From: Acidibrevibacterium fodinaquatile
Lineage (GTDB): Bacteria > Pseudomonadota > Alphaproteobacteria > Acetobacterales > Acetobacteraceae
Assembly (NCBI RefSeq): GCF_003352165.1
Contig: NZ_CP029176.1
Coordinates: forward strand, 2,480,001-2,544,000
Direction of reading: 5' to 3'
DNA length: 64,000 nucleotides
Under the pieces are notes generated by a model. The model was not told the DNA's origin and did no database searches. It worked only from the letters and a program-made list of their open reading frames with translations. Shown here in pieces: positions 54,674-63,931 of the stretch; the first letter of the stretch is position 1; each line of letters starts with the position of its first letter. Made by a program: the position numbers and the translations under genes.

Positions 54674-56154
54674 CCCCGCATACCCACGCCAGCACCGATG
54701 CGCCGGATGCCGCAGCGCTGGCCGCGGCCGGCAAAGCCGATCCCGGGATCGTCACCTGCGATGCCTGCCCGGTGCTGTGCCGCATCCGCTTGGGCCAGAC
54801 CGGCGCCTGCGATCGCTACGGCAATGTCGAAGGCCGGCTCACCCGCATGGACCCGCTCACGGTTTTGGCCAAAAACCCCGAGCAGGTGCGCTTTCTCGGC
54901 GCCGATGGCGAAGGCGGCCTGCTCCCTTCACGCGAGGTTTTCGTCACCGCGATCGGCGCCGGCACCACCTATCCCGATTACAAGCCGGCACCCTTCATCG
55001 TCGGCGCCGAGATCGACGGCGTCGATACCGTGACGGTGGTGAGCGAGGGGATTTTCTCCTATTGCGGCCTCAAGGTGAAGATCGACACCGACCGCCATCT
55101 CGGCGCCGAATGCGCGACAGTGCGGGCAGACGGCGAGCCGGTCGGCCATGTCACCACCGCGGAATATGGCAGCCAAATGCTCTCGCTCGGCGGCGTGCGG
55201 CACCTGACCGGCGGCAGCAAACGCGAAGGGGTGGTGACGTGCGCGACCCTGCTTGCGCTCGCCAATGGCAATGCGGCGGAACTCGCCATCGATGGCGGTG
55301 CCACGATCATCGTGCAAGCCGGCAAAGCGCCGCTCATCGACGGCACCCGCGAGGTTCGCATGCGGGTCGGCTGCGGCTCGGCGACGATCGGGATCTTCGC
55401 CCAGCAATGGCAGGGCCTCGCCGATGAGGTGATCGTCGTCGATGACCACATCACTGGCGTTTTGACCGAGCATCAGGCGGGGCGCTTCCTCGGCATGCGC
55501 CCGGCCGGCATCCGCGTGCGCGGCCGGCGCTCGACGCCGGGGCGGTATTTCCAGGTCGCCGCCCCCGGCCTCGCCTGGGGCGGCACCGACATCACCGATC
55601 CGCTCGCCATCATCGAACGCATCGATCCGCGTCTCGCCTGGCCGGGCCTTCGCCTTCTCATGGTCTCAACCACCGGTGAGCACGCGGCCTGGTTCGTCCT
55701 CAATGACGCGCTGGTTCCCGAGCCCGCGCCGATGCCGGATGCAATCGCGAACATCGTTGCCCGGATCGGCGAGAATTGCGAGCCGGCGCTCTGCTCGGTG
55801 CTATTCATGGCCGGCGCCGGCGGCAGCCTTCGCGCCGGGGCGACGGAAAACCCGGTCCGCCTCACCGAAAGCATCCATCGTGGCGAAACCCGTGTCACCG
55901 CCGGCGGGGCGCCGGTGATGCTGTGGCCGGGCGGCGGCATCACCTACATGGTCGATGTCACGCGTCTCCCCGCCGGCGCCTTTGGCCATGTGCCAACGCC
56001 GGCTCTGGTCGCGCCGATCGAATTCACCCTGCCGCGCCGCCTTTATGCCGCGATCGGCGGCCATGTCTCGCGCATTCGCCCGCTTGCCGACATCCTGCAA
56101 ACGACGCGGCCGCGGCTTGAGCCCCCTCGTCCCGGGGCTGGGTTCCCCTGGTGA
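54670..56154 (+). CDS. 6-hydroxynicotinate-reductase-like protein
   Basis: 494 residues. N-terminal cysteine motif CDACPVLCRIRLGQTGACDRYGN suggesting an Fe-S site, then EQVRFLGADGEGGLLPSREVFVTAIGAG and IFSYCGLKVKIDTDRHLG. Annotated relatives are called 6-hydroxynicotinate reductase after the ferredoxin-dependent enzyme of anaerobic nicotinate fermenters. In an aerobic-looking operon next to a Mo hydroxylase the actual reaction may differ. ATGA overlap with the preceding gene. Confidence 0.75.
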   Translation: MTPHTHASTDAPDAAALAAAGKADPGIVTCDACPVLCRIRLGQTGACDRYGNVEGRLTRMDPLTVLAKNPEQVRFLGADGEGGLLPSREVFVTAIGAGTTYPDYKPAPFIVGAEIDGVDTVTVVSEGIFSYCGLKVKIDTDRHLGAECATVRADGEPVGHVTTAEYGSQMLSLGGVRHLTGGSKREGVVTCATLLALANGNAAELAIDGGATIIVQAGKAPLIDGTREVRMRVGCGSATIGIFAQQWQGLADEVIVVDDHITGVLTEHQAGRFLGMRPAGIRVRGRRSTPGRYFQVAAPGLAWGGTDITDPLAIIERIDPRLAWPGLRLLMVSTTGEHAAWFVLNDALVPEPAPMPDAIANIVARIGENCEPALCSVLFMAGAGGSLRAGATENPVRLTESIHRGETRVTAGGAPVMLWPGGGITYMVDVTRLPAGAFGHVPTPALVAPIEFTLPRRLYAAIGGHVSRIRPLADILQTTRPRLEPPRPGAGFPW

Positions 56155-57029
56155 TGACCGCGCAGGCCGCCCTTCTCCGGGATGGACGGCTCCACCTCCA
56201 GCACGGGCCGATCGATTGCCTCTGCCGCGCCGAGGGCGAGGCCGATGAGGTCGCCCGCGCCTATGCGCAGGCGCAAGCGGCGTTCCCGGCCATCCTTCCC
56301 GCGCTCTGCGCCGAATTGCCGCATCTTCGCGCGCCGCTGCCGACCCCGCGGCCGGCGGGCGCGATCGCGCGGGCGATGCACGCCGCTTGCATGCCCTTCG
56401 CCGCGGGCTTCATCACGCCGATGGCGGCGGTTGCCGGTGCGGTTGCCGATGCGGTGCTCGCGGCAATGATCGAAGGGCGCACTCTGACCCGCGCTTTCGT
56501 CAATAATGGCGGCGACATCGCCTTTCATCTCGCGCCCGGCGCCACGCTCCGCGCCGGATTGGTCGCCGATCTCGCGGCGCCTGCCCTCGATGGCGTCTTT
56601 CTGCTCGAGGCTGACCTTCCCGCGCGCGGCCTTGCGACCTCGGGGCGGGCGCGCAAGGGCGCCGGTGGGAAAAGCTTTTCCCTTGGCATCGCCGATGCAA
56701 CCAGCGTGCTGGCGCGCAACGCCGCAGCGGCGGACGCGGCGGCGACGATGATAGGAAACGCGGTCGATCTCCCTGGCCATCCCGCCATCCGCCGCCGCCC
56801 GGCTTGCGAGATCGACGCGGCGAGCGATCTCGACGAGCGTTTGGTCACCGTAGCCCTCGGCGATCTCGCGCCGGCGGAGATCCGGGCGGCGCTGGACGCG
56901 GGGCGGCAGTTCGCCGAAGCTCTGCGCCGCGCCGGGCTAATCGCGGGCGCGGTGCTCACGCTTCGCGGCGTGATCGCAACCGTCCTTCCCGCCCGGCAGG
57001 ACACCATTCCGTTCCTGGAGGTCGCATGA
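56154..57029 (+). CDS. UPF0280 family protein
   Basis: 291 residues. CMPFAAGFITPMAAVAGAVADAVLAAMI, AFVNNGGDIAFHLAPG and GLATSGRARKGAGGKSFSLGIADATSVLARNAAAADAAATMIGNAV give an ApbE-like/UPF0280 fold; relatives travel with the 6-hydroxynicotinate-reductase-like gene. May attach or carry FMN, by analogy to ApbE only. ATG at 56154 overlaps the previous stop by one base; a GTG lies one codon earlier. Confidence 0.8.
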   Translation: MTAQAALLRDGRLHLQHGPIDCLCRAEGEADEVARAYAQAQAAFPAILPALCAELPHLRAPLPTPRPAGAIARAMHAACMPFAAGFITPMAAVAGAVADAVLAAMIEGRTLTRAFVNNGGDIAFHLAPGATLRAGLVADLAAPALDGVFLLEADLPARGLATSGRARKGAGGKSFSLGIADATSVLARNAAAADAAATMIGNAVDLPGHPAIRRRPACEIDAASDLDERLVTVALGDLAPAEIRAALDAGRQFAEALRRAGLIAGAVLTLRGVIATVLPARQDTIPFLEVA

Positions 57030-57601
57030 TCCGCAAGCTCTTGACCATGGTCGAGGAGACCCACCGCGAAGCCGATCAAGACATCAAGCCGCCGACCCGC
57101 AAGGCCGCGGCGATCGCGGTGATCGCCAATCCCTTCGCCGGCCGCCATGTCGCCGATCTCGAGGAATTGATCGCAGCCGGCGAGATGCTGGGAAGCCTGC
57201 TCGGCGAGCGCGCCGTTCGGGCGCTGGGCATCGCGCCGGGTGCCGCCGAGAGCTACGGCAAGGCGGCGATCGTCGGAGAAGATGGCGAACTCGAACATGC
57301 CGCCGCCATCCTCCACCCCAAACTCGGCGCCCCACTCCGCCGTGCCGTCGAAAAGGGCGCCGCCCTCGTCCCGAGCGCCAAAAAACGCGGCGGCATGGGC
57401 ACCGCGATCGACGTGCCGCTCGGCCACAAGGACGCGGCTTTCGTGCGCAGCCATTTCGATGCAATGGAGGTGCGGGTTCCCGATGCGCCGCGGCGCGATG
57501 AAATCGTCGTCGCCGTGGTCGTGACCGATAGCGGCCGGCCGCTTCCGCGCATCGGTGGGCTTCAAGTCAGTGACATCGAAGGCAAGGACGGATTGCGATG
57601 A
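57026..57601 (+). CDS. Amino acid synthesis (AA_synth) family protein
   Basis: 191 residues: IRKLLTMVEETHREADQ, AAIAVIANPFAGRHVADLEELIAAGEMLG, GEDGELEHAAAILHPKLGAPLRRAV and KRGGMGTAIDVPLGHKDAAFVRSHFDA. Despite its family name the function is unproven; members repeatedly accompany UPF0280 and Mo-hydroxylase genes, suggesting a ring-opening or tautomerase-like step, by inference. ATGA overlaps on both sides. Confidence 0.78.
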   Translation: MIRKLLTMVEETHREADQDIKPPTRKAAAIAVIANPFAGRHVADLEELIAAGEMLGSLLGERAVRALGIAPGAAESYGKAAIVGEDGELEHAAAILHPKLGAPLRRAVEKGAALVPSAKKRGGMGTAIDVPLGHKDAAFVRSHFDAMEVRVPDAPRRDEIVVAVVVTDSGRPLPRIGGLQVSDIEGKDGLR

Positions 57602-58821
57602 TCAGAACCACCCTCTCCCGCCGCGCGCTTCTCGCCACCGGCACCGCGGCGCTGGCCGCACCCCGGCTTGTCCGCGCCGAGGCGAGCACGCCGATCCGCA
57701 TCGGCGAGATCAATTCCTATAGCGCGGTTCCCGCCTTCACCCTCCCCTATCGCAATGGCTGGCAATTGGCGCTCGAGCATGTCAACGCCGCCGGCGGGGT
57801 TCGCGGGCGCAAGCTCGAGGTGATCTCGCGCGATGACGCCGGCAAGCCGCAGGACGCCGTCCGCCTCGCCGGCGAACTGATCGAGAGCGACAGGGTCGAT
57901 CTCCTCGCCGGTGGGTTTCTCTCCAATGTCGGCCTCGCGCTGTCGGATTTTTCGGCCCAGAAACAGGTGATCTACATCGCCGGCGAGCCGCTGACCGATG
58001 CCCTGGTATGGCAGAAGGGGCAGAAATTCTGCTTTCGCCTCCGCCCTTCGACCTATGTCCAGGCGGCGATCCTGGTCGAGGAGGCGGCGAAACTGCCGGC
58101 CAAGCGCTGGGTCACCGTCGCGCCCAATTATGAATACGGCCAATCGGCGGTGAAATGGTTCTCCGACCTCCTCAAGGCGCGGCGCCCGGATGTCGAGTTT
58201 GTGGCGGCGCAATGGCCGGCGCTCGGCCATATCGATGCCGGCGCGGTCGCCGAGGCGCTGGCGAGCGCCAAGCCAGACGCGATCTACAACGTCACCTTCG
58301 GCCCCGATCTCACCAATTTCGTCCGCCAGGGCAATACCCGCGGCCTGTTTGAGGGGCGTTCGGTGGTCTCGCTCCTCACCGGCGAGCCGGAATATCTCGA
58401 CCCGCTCGGCGAGGAGACGCCGCCGGGTTGGATCGTCACCGGCTATCCTTGGGCGAGCCTGGATACGCCCGCGCATGTCGCCTTCCGCGAAGCCTATCAG
58501 AAAAAATTCAACGATTATCCGCGCATGGGTTCGGTGGTCGGCTATTCGCTGATCCAGGCGATCGCCGCCGGGATTGGCCGCGCCGGCGGGATGACGCCGG
58601 ATCGGCTTGCCGGCGGCTTCGCCGGCGCGACCTTCGAGACGCCGTTCGGCGCGGCGATGTTCCGCCCCCTCGATCACCAATCGACGCTCGGCACCTTCCT
58701 CGGCAAGACCGCGCTCAAGGATGGCAAGGGGGTGATGGTCGATTGGCGCTATGTCGACGGCGCCTCGGTGATGCCGCCGGATACGGAGGTGCAAAAACTC
58801 CGCCCCGGCGCCGGCCAATAA
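57598..58821 (+). CDS. ABC substrate-binding protein (LivJ-like) with twin-arginine-type leader
   Basis: 407 residues. Leader MIRTTLSRRALLATGTAALAAPRLVRA has an SRRALL twin-arginine-like motif, possibly Tat export. Then a type-1 binding fold: IRIGEINSYSAVPAFTLPYRNGWQLALEHVNAAGGVRGRKLEVISRDDAGKPQDAV. Binds the operon's transported compound, likely the substrate of the Mo hydroxylase. Overlaps neighbours at both ends. Confidence 0.88.
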   Translation: MIRTTLSRRALLATGTAALAAPRLVRAEASTPIRIGEINSYSAVPAFTLPYRNGWQLALEHVNAAGGVRGRKLEVISRDDAGKPQDAVRLAGELIESDRVDLLAGGFLSNVGLALSDFSAQKQVIYIAGEPLTDALVWQKGQKFCFRLRPSTYVQAAILVEEAAKLPAKRWVTVAPNYEYGQSAVKWFSDLLKARRPDVEFVAAQWPALGHIDAGAVAEALASAKPDAIYNVTFGPDLTNFVRQGNTRGLFEGRSVVSLLTGEPEYLDPLGEETPPGWIVTGYPWASLDTPAHVAFREAYQKKFNDYPRMGSVVGYSLIQAIAAGIGRAGGMTPDRLAGGFAGATFETPFGAAMFRPLDHQSTLGTFLGKTALKDGKGVMVDWRYVDGASVMPPDTEVQKLRPGAGQ

Positions 58822-60671
58822 TGGCGGGATTCGGCCAAGCCCTTCTTCCGCTGCTGACCGGGCTTGCCGACGCGGCTGGGCTGTTTTTCGTCGCCGCCGG
58901 GCTCACGGTGATTTTCGGCGTGACCCGGGTGGTGAATTTCGCCCATGGCAGCCTCACCATGCTCGGCGCCTATTGCGGCTGGAGCCTGATCTCGCGCCTG
59001 CCGCCGACCCCGCTCGGCTTTGCGCTCGGGGCGCTGGCGACGATGGCCATCCTCGCGGTCATCGGCGCCGGGCTCGAGATCGGCCTGTTGCGCCGGATCT
59101 ATCGCGCCCCGGAATTGTTCCAACTGCTCGCGACCTTCGGCGTCGTCCTGATGGCGCAAGACATCGTGCAATGGCTTTGGGGGGTTGAGGATCTCTCGCT
59201 CCGCCGCCCGCCTTGGCTGCGCGCCTTCGTCACCATCGGGGGGGCACGCTTTCCGCGCTTTGACCTCATCGTCATCGCGCTGTTCCCGCTGGTCTTTTTC
59301 GCGCTCTGGCTGGTATTTGCGCGCACCCGTTGGGGGCGCCTCGTGCGCGCCGCGACCGAGGACCGCGAGATGGTGGCGGCGCTCGGCGTCGATCAGCGTT
59401 TTCTCTTCACCTCGGTCTTCGCGCTCGGGGCGGCGCTCGCCGGTCTCGGCGGCGTGCTCATGCTGCCCGATGCCTCGGCCAATCTCGGCATGGATCTGAC
59501 GACGGTGACGGATGCCTTCGTCGTCGTCGTGGTCGGTGGGCTCGGAAGTCTCCCCGGCGCGGCGGCGGCGAGCCTCCTGATCGGGCTTTTGCAGGCCTTC
59601 GGCATCATGCTGGTGCCGCGCGCGACCTTGGCGCTGGTCTTCGTGGTGATGGCGGTGGTTTTGGTGCTGCGCCCAAACGGCCTGCTCGGCCGGCCGCCGG
59701 GACGCGCGGCCAGCGGCGGCGAGGCACGGGCGGTGGTGCGGCCGGCGCCGCGCGTGCTCGGCTTCATCGGCCTCGGCGCGCTGGCGCTCGCGGCCGTGGC
59801 TCCGTTTTTGCTGGGCCCCTACCCGCTCGCCATCGGGACGGAGATGCTGATCGCCATGCTGTTTGCCGCCAGCCTCCATTTCATGATGGGACCGGGCGGC
59901 ATGGCGAGCTTTGGCCACGCCGCCTGGTTCGGTATCGGCGCCTATGCCAGCGCGTTTGCGGTCCATCTGCTCGCGGCGCCGATGCCGCTCGGCCTCGTGC
60001 TCGCCCCGCTCGCTGCCGGCGTGATGGCGGCCCTTTTTGGCGCTTTCGTGGTCCGGCTCTCGGGCGTCTATCTCGCGATGCTGACGCTGGCTTTCGCGCA
60101 GATCGTTTGGGCGATCGCATTTCAGTGGGTCGATCTCACCGGCGGCGATAACGGTATCCTCGGCGTCTGGCCGGCGCCGCTGGTCGCCGGGCCGCGTGGC
60201 TTTTATTGGCTCGCGCTGGTCCTTGCGATAGCGGGAACGCTGGGCCTTCGCGTCATTCTCGCCGCGCCCTTCGGCTATGCGCTGCGCGGGGTGCGTGACC
60301 AGCGCCTCCGCGCCGAGGCGATCGGCCTTCCGGCAACGCGGCTCCAGCTCGCCGCGTTCACCCTCTCGGGCGCCGCCGCCGGGCTCGCCGGCGGGCTTTA
60401 CGCCTATGCCAAGGGCAGTGTCTTTCCGACCTATATCAGCCTCGGCCATTCCGTCGATGCTTTGCTCATGGTCCTGCTCGGCGGGGTCGCGACGATGAGC
60501 GGCCCGATCCTCGGCGCGCTCGCCTATACCGGGCTTTATGACGTGCTCTTGAGCGCGATCAGCCTTTGGCGGCTGGTGTTGGGCGCGGCGATCATCCTGC
60601 TCGTGCTCGCCGCCCCGGAAGGCATCGCCGGCGGGATTGCGCGGCTCTGGCAGCGGTTTCGCCCGGCATGA
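58821..60671 (+). CDS. Fused LivH-LivM ABC permease
   Basis: 616 residues joining two permeases that are normally separate. LivH half (about 1-290): FFVAAGLTVIFGVTRVVNFAHGSLTMLGAY and VVVVGGLGSLPGAAAASLLIGLLQ. A linker rich in R, A and G (about 292-310), then the LivM half: LHFMMGPGGMASFGHAAWFGIGAYASAF, VVRLSGVYLAMLTLAFAQ, RDQRLRAEAIGLPATRLQLAAFTLSGAAAGLAGGL. Start overlaps the binding-protein stop by one base. Confidence 0.9.
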   Translation: MAGFGQALLPLLTGLADAAGLFFVAAGLTVIFGVTRVVNFAHGSLTMLGAYCGWSLISRLPPTPLGFALGALATMAILAVIGAGLEIGLLRRIYRAPELFQLLATFGVVLMAQDIVQWLWGVEDLSLRRPPWLRAFVTIGGARFPRFDLIVIALFPLVFFALWLVFARTRWGRLVRAATEDREMVAALGVDQRFLFTSVFALGAALAGLGGVLMLPDASANLGMDLTTVTDAFVVVVVGGLGSLPGAAAASLLIGLLQAFGIMLVPRATLALVFVVMAVVLVLRPNGLLGRPPGRAASGGEARAVVRPAPRVLGFIGLGALALAAVAPFLLGPYPLAIGTEMLIAMLFAASLHFMMGPGGMASFGHAAWFGIGAYASAFAVHLLAAPMPLGLVLAPLAAGVMAALFGAFVVRLSGVYLAMLTLAFAQIVWAIAFQWVDLTGGDNGILGVWPAPLVAGPRGFYWLALVLAIAGTLGLRVILAAPFGYALRGVRDQRLRAEAIGLPATRLQLAAFTLSGAAAGLAGGLYAYAKGSVFPTYISLGHSVDALLMVLLGGVATMSGPILGALAYTGLYDVLLSAISLWRLVLGAAIILLVLAAPEGIAGGIARLWQRFRPA

Positions 60672-61438
60672 AACCGATGGCGCCGGTGCTCGCGGCGAAG
60701 GGCCTTGCCAAAAGCTTCGGCGGCGTCGCCGCCGTCCAGGACGTGAGCTTCGCGGTCGCGAGCGGCGAGATGCTCGCCCTGATCGGGCCGAACGGCGCCG
60801 GCAAATCCACCTGTTTCAACCTGCTGAGCGGCCAGATCCGCCCCGATCGCGGCGCGGTTTTTCTCGATGGCGAGGCGGTGACCGGGCTTTCGTCGCGCGC
60901 CATCTGGCGGCGCGGCGTCGGGCGGACGTTTCAGATCACCGCGACCTTCGCCTCGATGACGGTGCGCGAAAACGTGCAAATGGCGCTGCTCTCGCATCAT
61001 CGCCGGATCTGGCGTTTCATGCGCCCGGCGCGGCATTATTTCGCCGCCGAGGCCGACGCCCTGCTCGCCCCCGTCGGCATGCGCGACCAAGCCGAGCGCG
61101 CGGCCGGCGAACTCGCTTATGGCGATCTAAAGCGCCTCGAACTCGCGATCGCGCTCGCGAACGCGCCGCGCCTCTTGCTGATGGACGAGCCGACCGCCGG
61201 GATGGCGCCGGCCGAGCGCGGCGGGCTGATGGACCTCACCCGCCGCCTCGCCAGCGAGCGCGCGATCGCGGTTCTGTTCACCGAGCACGACATGGATGTG
61301 GTGTTCGGGGTCGCCGACCGCATCCTGGTGCTCGATCGCGGTCGGCTGATCGCGGAGGGAAGTGGCGCCGAGATCCGCGCCGATGCCAAGGTGCGCGCGG
61401 TCTATCTCGGCTCGGGCGCGACCAGCGGCGGGCATTGA
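60668..61438 (+). CDS. LivG-type ABC ATPase
   Basis: 256 residues: Walker A GPNGAGKS, FQITATF Q-loop, signature LAYGDLKRLELAIAL, Walker B LLLMDEP, H-loop TEHDMD. Powers the fused permease encoded just upstream. ATGA overlap with it. Confidence 0.91.
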   Translation: MKPMAPVLAAKGLAKSFGGVAAVQDVSFAVASGEMLALIGPNGAGKSTCFNLLSGQIRPDRGAVFLDGEAVTGLSSRAIWRRGVGRTFQITATFASMTVRENVQMALLSHHRRIWRFMRPARHYFAAEADALLAPVGMRDQAERAAGELAYGDLKRLELAIALANAPRLLLMDEPTAGMAPAERGGLMDLTRRLASERAIAVLFTEHDMDVVFGVADRILVLDRGRLIAEGSGAEIRADAKVRAVYLGSGATSGGH

Positions 61439-61440
61439 CG

Positions 61441-62172
61441 ATGACGGCGGAAACACCCTTGCTCGCGGTCGAGGATCTGACCAGTTTCTACGGCCGGGCG
61501 CAGATCCTGCACGGGATTTCCTTCACCTGCGGCGCCGGCGAGGTTTTGGTGCTGCTGGGGCGCAACGGCGCCGGCAAAAGCACGACGATGAAATCCGTGA
61601 TCGGCCTCGTGCGCCCGGCGCGCGGGCGAATAACCTTTGCCGGGCGCGCGATCGCCGGCGCCGAGCCGCATCGGATCGCCCGCCTCGGCCTCGGCTATGT
61701 GCCCGAGGAGCGGCGCATCTTCGCCGGGCTCACGGTCGCCGAAAACCTCGATATCGGCCGCCAGGCGCCGCGCCCGGGCCTTGCCCCATGGACGCCGGCG
61801 CGGCTTTACGCGCTTTTCCCCAATCTCGCCGCAGCGCGGGACCGCTTGGCCGGGCAGATGAGCGGCGGCGAGCAGCAGATGCTCGCGATCGCGCGCACGC
61901 TGATGGGCAATCCGCGTCTGGTTTTGCTCGATGAGCCGAGCGAGGGGCTTTCGCCGTTGATCGTCGAGCAGATGGCGGCGGCCATTCTCGCGCTCAAGGC
62001 GGAGGGGGTCGGGATCGTGCTCGCCGAGCAGAATCTGCATTTCGCCGAGCGCCTCGGCGACCGCGCGGTGGTGATCGAGAAAGGCGAAGCGGTCTGGGCC
62101 GGCAGCCTCGCGGCGCTTGCCGCCGATGACACCGCCCGCCAGCGCTTCCTCGCCGTCGGCGCGGCGGCCTGA
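61441..62172 (+). CDS. LivF-type ABC ATPase
   Basis: 243 residues: Walker A GRNGAGKS, Q-loop region VPEERRIF, signature MSGGEQQMLAIARTL, Walker B LVLLDEP, H-loop AEQNLHF. Second ATPase of the transporter; last gene of the operon. Starts two bases after the livG-type stop and converges on the methyltransferase gene after a 19-bp gap. Confidence 0.91.
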   Translation: MTAETPLLAVEDLTSFYGRAQILHGISFTCGAGEVLVLLGRNGAGKSTTMKSVIGLVRPARGRITFAGRAIAGAEPHRIARLGLGYVPEERRIFAGLTVAENLDIGRQAPRPGLAPWTPARLYALFPNLAAARDRLAGQMSGGEQQMLAIARTLMGNPRLVLLDEPSEGLSPLIVEQMAAAILALKAEGVGIVLAEQNLHFAERLGDRAVVIEKGEAVWAGSLAALAADDTARQRFLAVGAAA

Positions 62173-62191
62173 GAAACCGGCACGAAGGCCG

Positions 62192-63931
62192 TCACGACGA
62201 CGGCGACGAGACATCCTCCCCCGGCGGCGGCAGATCGGCGAAGGCGGGGATCCGCGCGATCAGCGCCGCGTGGAGCGTCGCACGCCGCGCCCAAAGATCA
62301 TGATACCAGGCAAGGCGCGGCGGAATTTGCTCGGCGAGCATGCGCTGGCCGGCGACCAGCGCGCGCGCTTGCTCGGCAAGGCGACGCGGCAAGGAAGGGG
62401 TCTCGATCATGCGGAGCAATATGGTCCGTAGTTCGTAACGATCTCGAAACACCGCGCCATCGCGGCCGTCGGTGATGATGTTGCCATAGACCGTCTCACT
62501 CGCCAGCGCCGCGACCCGGCGCGCCGCCGCCTCGATGAATTTGAGATCGGATTTGCAGCGGTTGAAAACCGTGTCACCGAGCGGCATGAACGAAATCTCG
62601 GCCTCGGCGAGGCGCGCGAGATAGTCCGGATAGTCGAGCATCGGATGAAAATGCTTGTGCGGGCTCGCCAGAGCGTCGAAAAACCCGCGATCATGAACGA
62701 CGACGAAGCGGAGCCGGTCTCCCGCCACCGCCGCGACCTCGTTTAACGCCGGCATGAAGTCCGGCCAGTCGGCTTCGCGGTTGATGCCACCGAAAAACAG
62801 CGTGAGATGCGCGGGATCGGCGAAATTTCGCGGCGCCGGGAGCGCGCTCACCGCGTTGGGAAACACCGCGATCTCAGGGTTGGCGGCCCCGAGCACCTCG
62901 GCCAGCATCGGCGTCGTCGTCTGAACCGCGTGCACGGCGCGGAAATTATGCATCTCCGGGTGTTGCAGGATGGGGATGTAATCGGGATGGTCGTCAAACT
63001 CGCACACCACGAGATATCCCGCCGCAATCACCGCCCGCAGCGTCGCAAGCCCGGCCTCGCCGAGGAGTGCAGGGCGGTGGAGGATCAGGATGTGCGGCAC
63101 CCCCGGCGCCGGCCGCGGCAAGTCCCGGAGATTGGTCAGACGCGCCGTAACGCCGGGGGTCGCGGCCAGCGCCTGCATCGGCTCGACGACGCGGACATGG
63201 CTCACCCCCCCGACCGGCGCCAGCATGGTGGAAAAAATCTGCAGCCGCGCCGGCGCGGTCCGCGTTGCCCGCCAGACATATTGGAGCGGCAGAGCGCGGC
63301 GGGCATAGTTTTCGGGATCGACGCCAAGGGCGGCGAGCGCCGGGGTGATGGCGGTGATGAAGCGTCGGCCGGTTTCGGCCTCAAATACCCGCCCGACACT
63401 GTCGAGCGGCACATAGCCGGCCTCGGCGAGCGCCCGGCCGGCGCTGTCGCGCGAAAACCAGCGCAGATGGGTGCGGTCGAAAAGGCCGCTCTCCTCATAG
63501 TGCCAGCCGCCTTGCAGAAGGCGGGCGGCAAAACTCCAATGCTCGACATTGGGGAGCGAGACGAGCAACACGCCGGTCGGCGACAGCAGCGCGGCATGCC
63601 GGCGCAGCAGCGCCCACGGGTCACGCAAATGCTCCAGCACGTCGCCATAGATCAGGCAATCGACGGCACCCGTGAAACTGTCGGGGAACGCCAGGGCCTC
63701 GATATCGCCGGTGATCACGCCGTCGAGCCGGCCGGCCGCGACGGAAGCCGCGCGCGCGTCACCCTCGACGCCGAAAACCCGCGCGCGGGGATTGCGTTGC
63801 TTGAATTGGAAGCCGAGCGCGCCGGTGCCGCAGCCGATATCGAGCACCAGCCCGGCCGAGAGCGGAATCCGCTCCAGCAGATCTGCGTTATAGCCGTCGG
63901 CGTAGGGATAGGGCGCAGCCGGCGCCGACAT
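62192..63931 (-). CDS. Bifunctional methyltransferase-glycosyltransferase-like protein
   Basis: 579 residues. N-terminal ~190 residues form a class I SAM methyltransferase: LVLDIGCGTGALGFQF, FGVEGDARAASVAAGRL, DCLIYGDVLEHLRDPWALLRRHAALLSPTG, LPNVEHWSF. The C-terminal ~320 residues resemble a glycosyltransferase of the GT4-like kind: MLAPVGGVSHVRVVEPMQAL, EFDDHPDYIPILQHPEM, VFPNAVSALP, SFMPLGDTVFNRCKSDLKFIEAAARRVAALAS. Probably modifies a surface polysaccharide or glycan. Its start abuts the stop of the partial gene to its right. Confidence 0.8.
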   Translation of the reverse strand: MSAPAAPYPYADGYNADLLERIPLSAGLVLDIGCGTGALGFQFKQRNPRARVFGVEGDARAASVAAGRLDGVITGDIEALAFPDSFTGAVDCLIYGDVLEHLRDPWALLRRHAALLSPTGVLLVSLPNVEHWSFAARLLQGGWHYEESGLFDRTHLRWFSRDSAGRALAEAGYVPLDSVGRVFEAETGRRFITAITPALAALGVDPENYARRALPLQYVWRATRTAPARLQIFSTMLAPVGGVSHVRVVEPMQALAATPGVTARLTNLRDLPRPAPGVPHILILHRPALLGEAGLATLRAVIAAGYLVVCEFDDHPDYIPILQHPEMHNFRAVHAVQTTTPMLAEVLGAANPEIAVFPNAVSALPAPRNFADPAHLTLFFGGINREADWPDFMPALNEVAAVAGDRLRFVVVHDRGFFDALASPHKHFHPMLDYPDYLARLAEAEISFMPLGDTVFNRCKSDLKFIEAAARRVAALASETVYGNIITDGRDGAVFRDRYELRTILLRMIETPSLPRRLAEQARALVAGQRMLAEQIPPRLAWYHDLWARRATLHAALIARIPAFADLPPPGEDVSSPSS

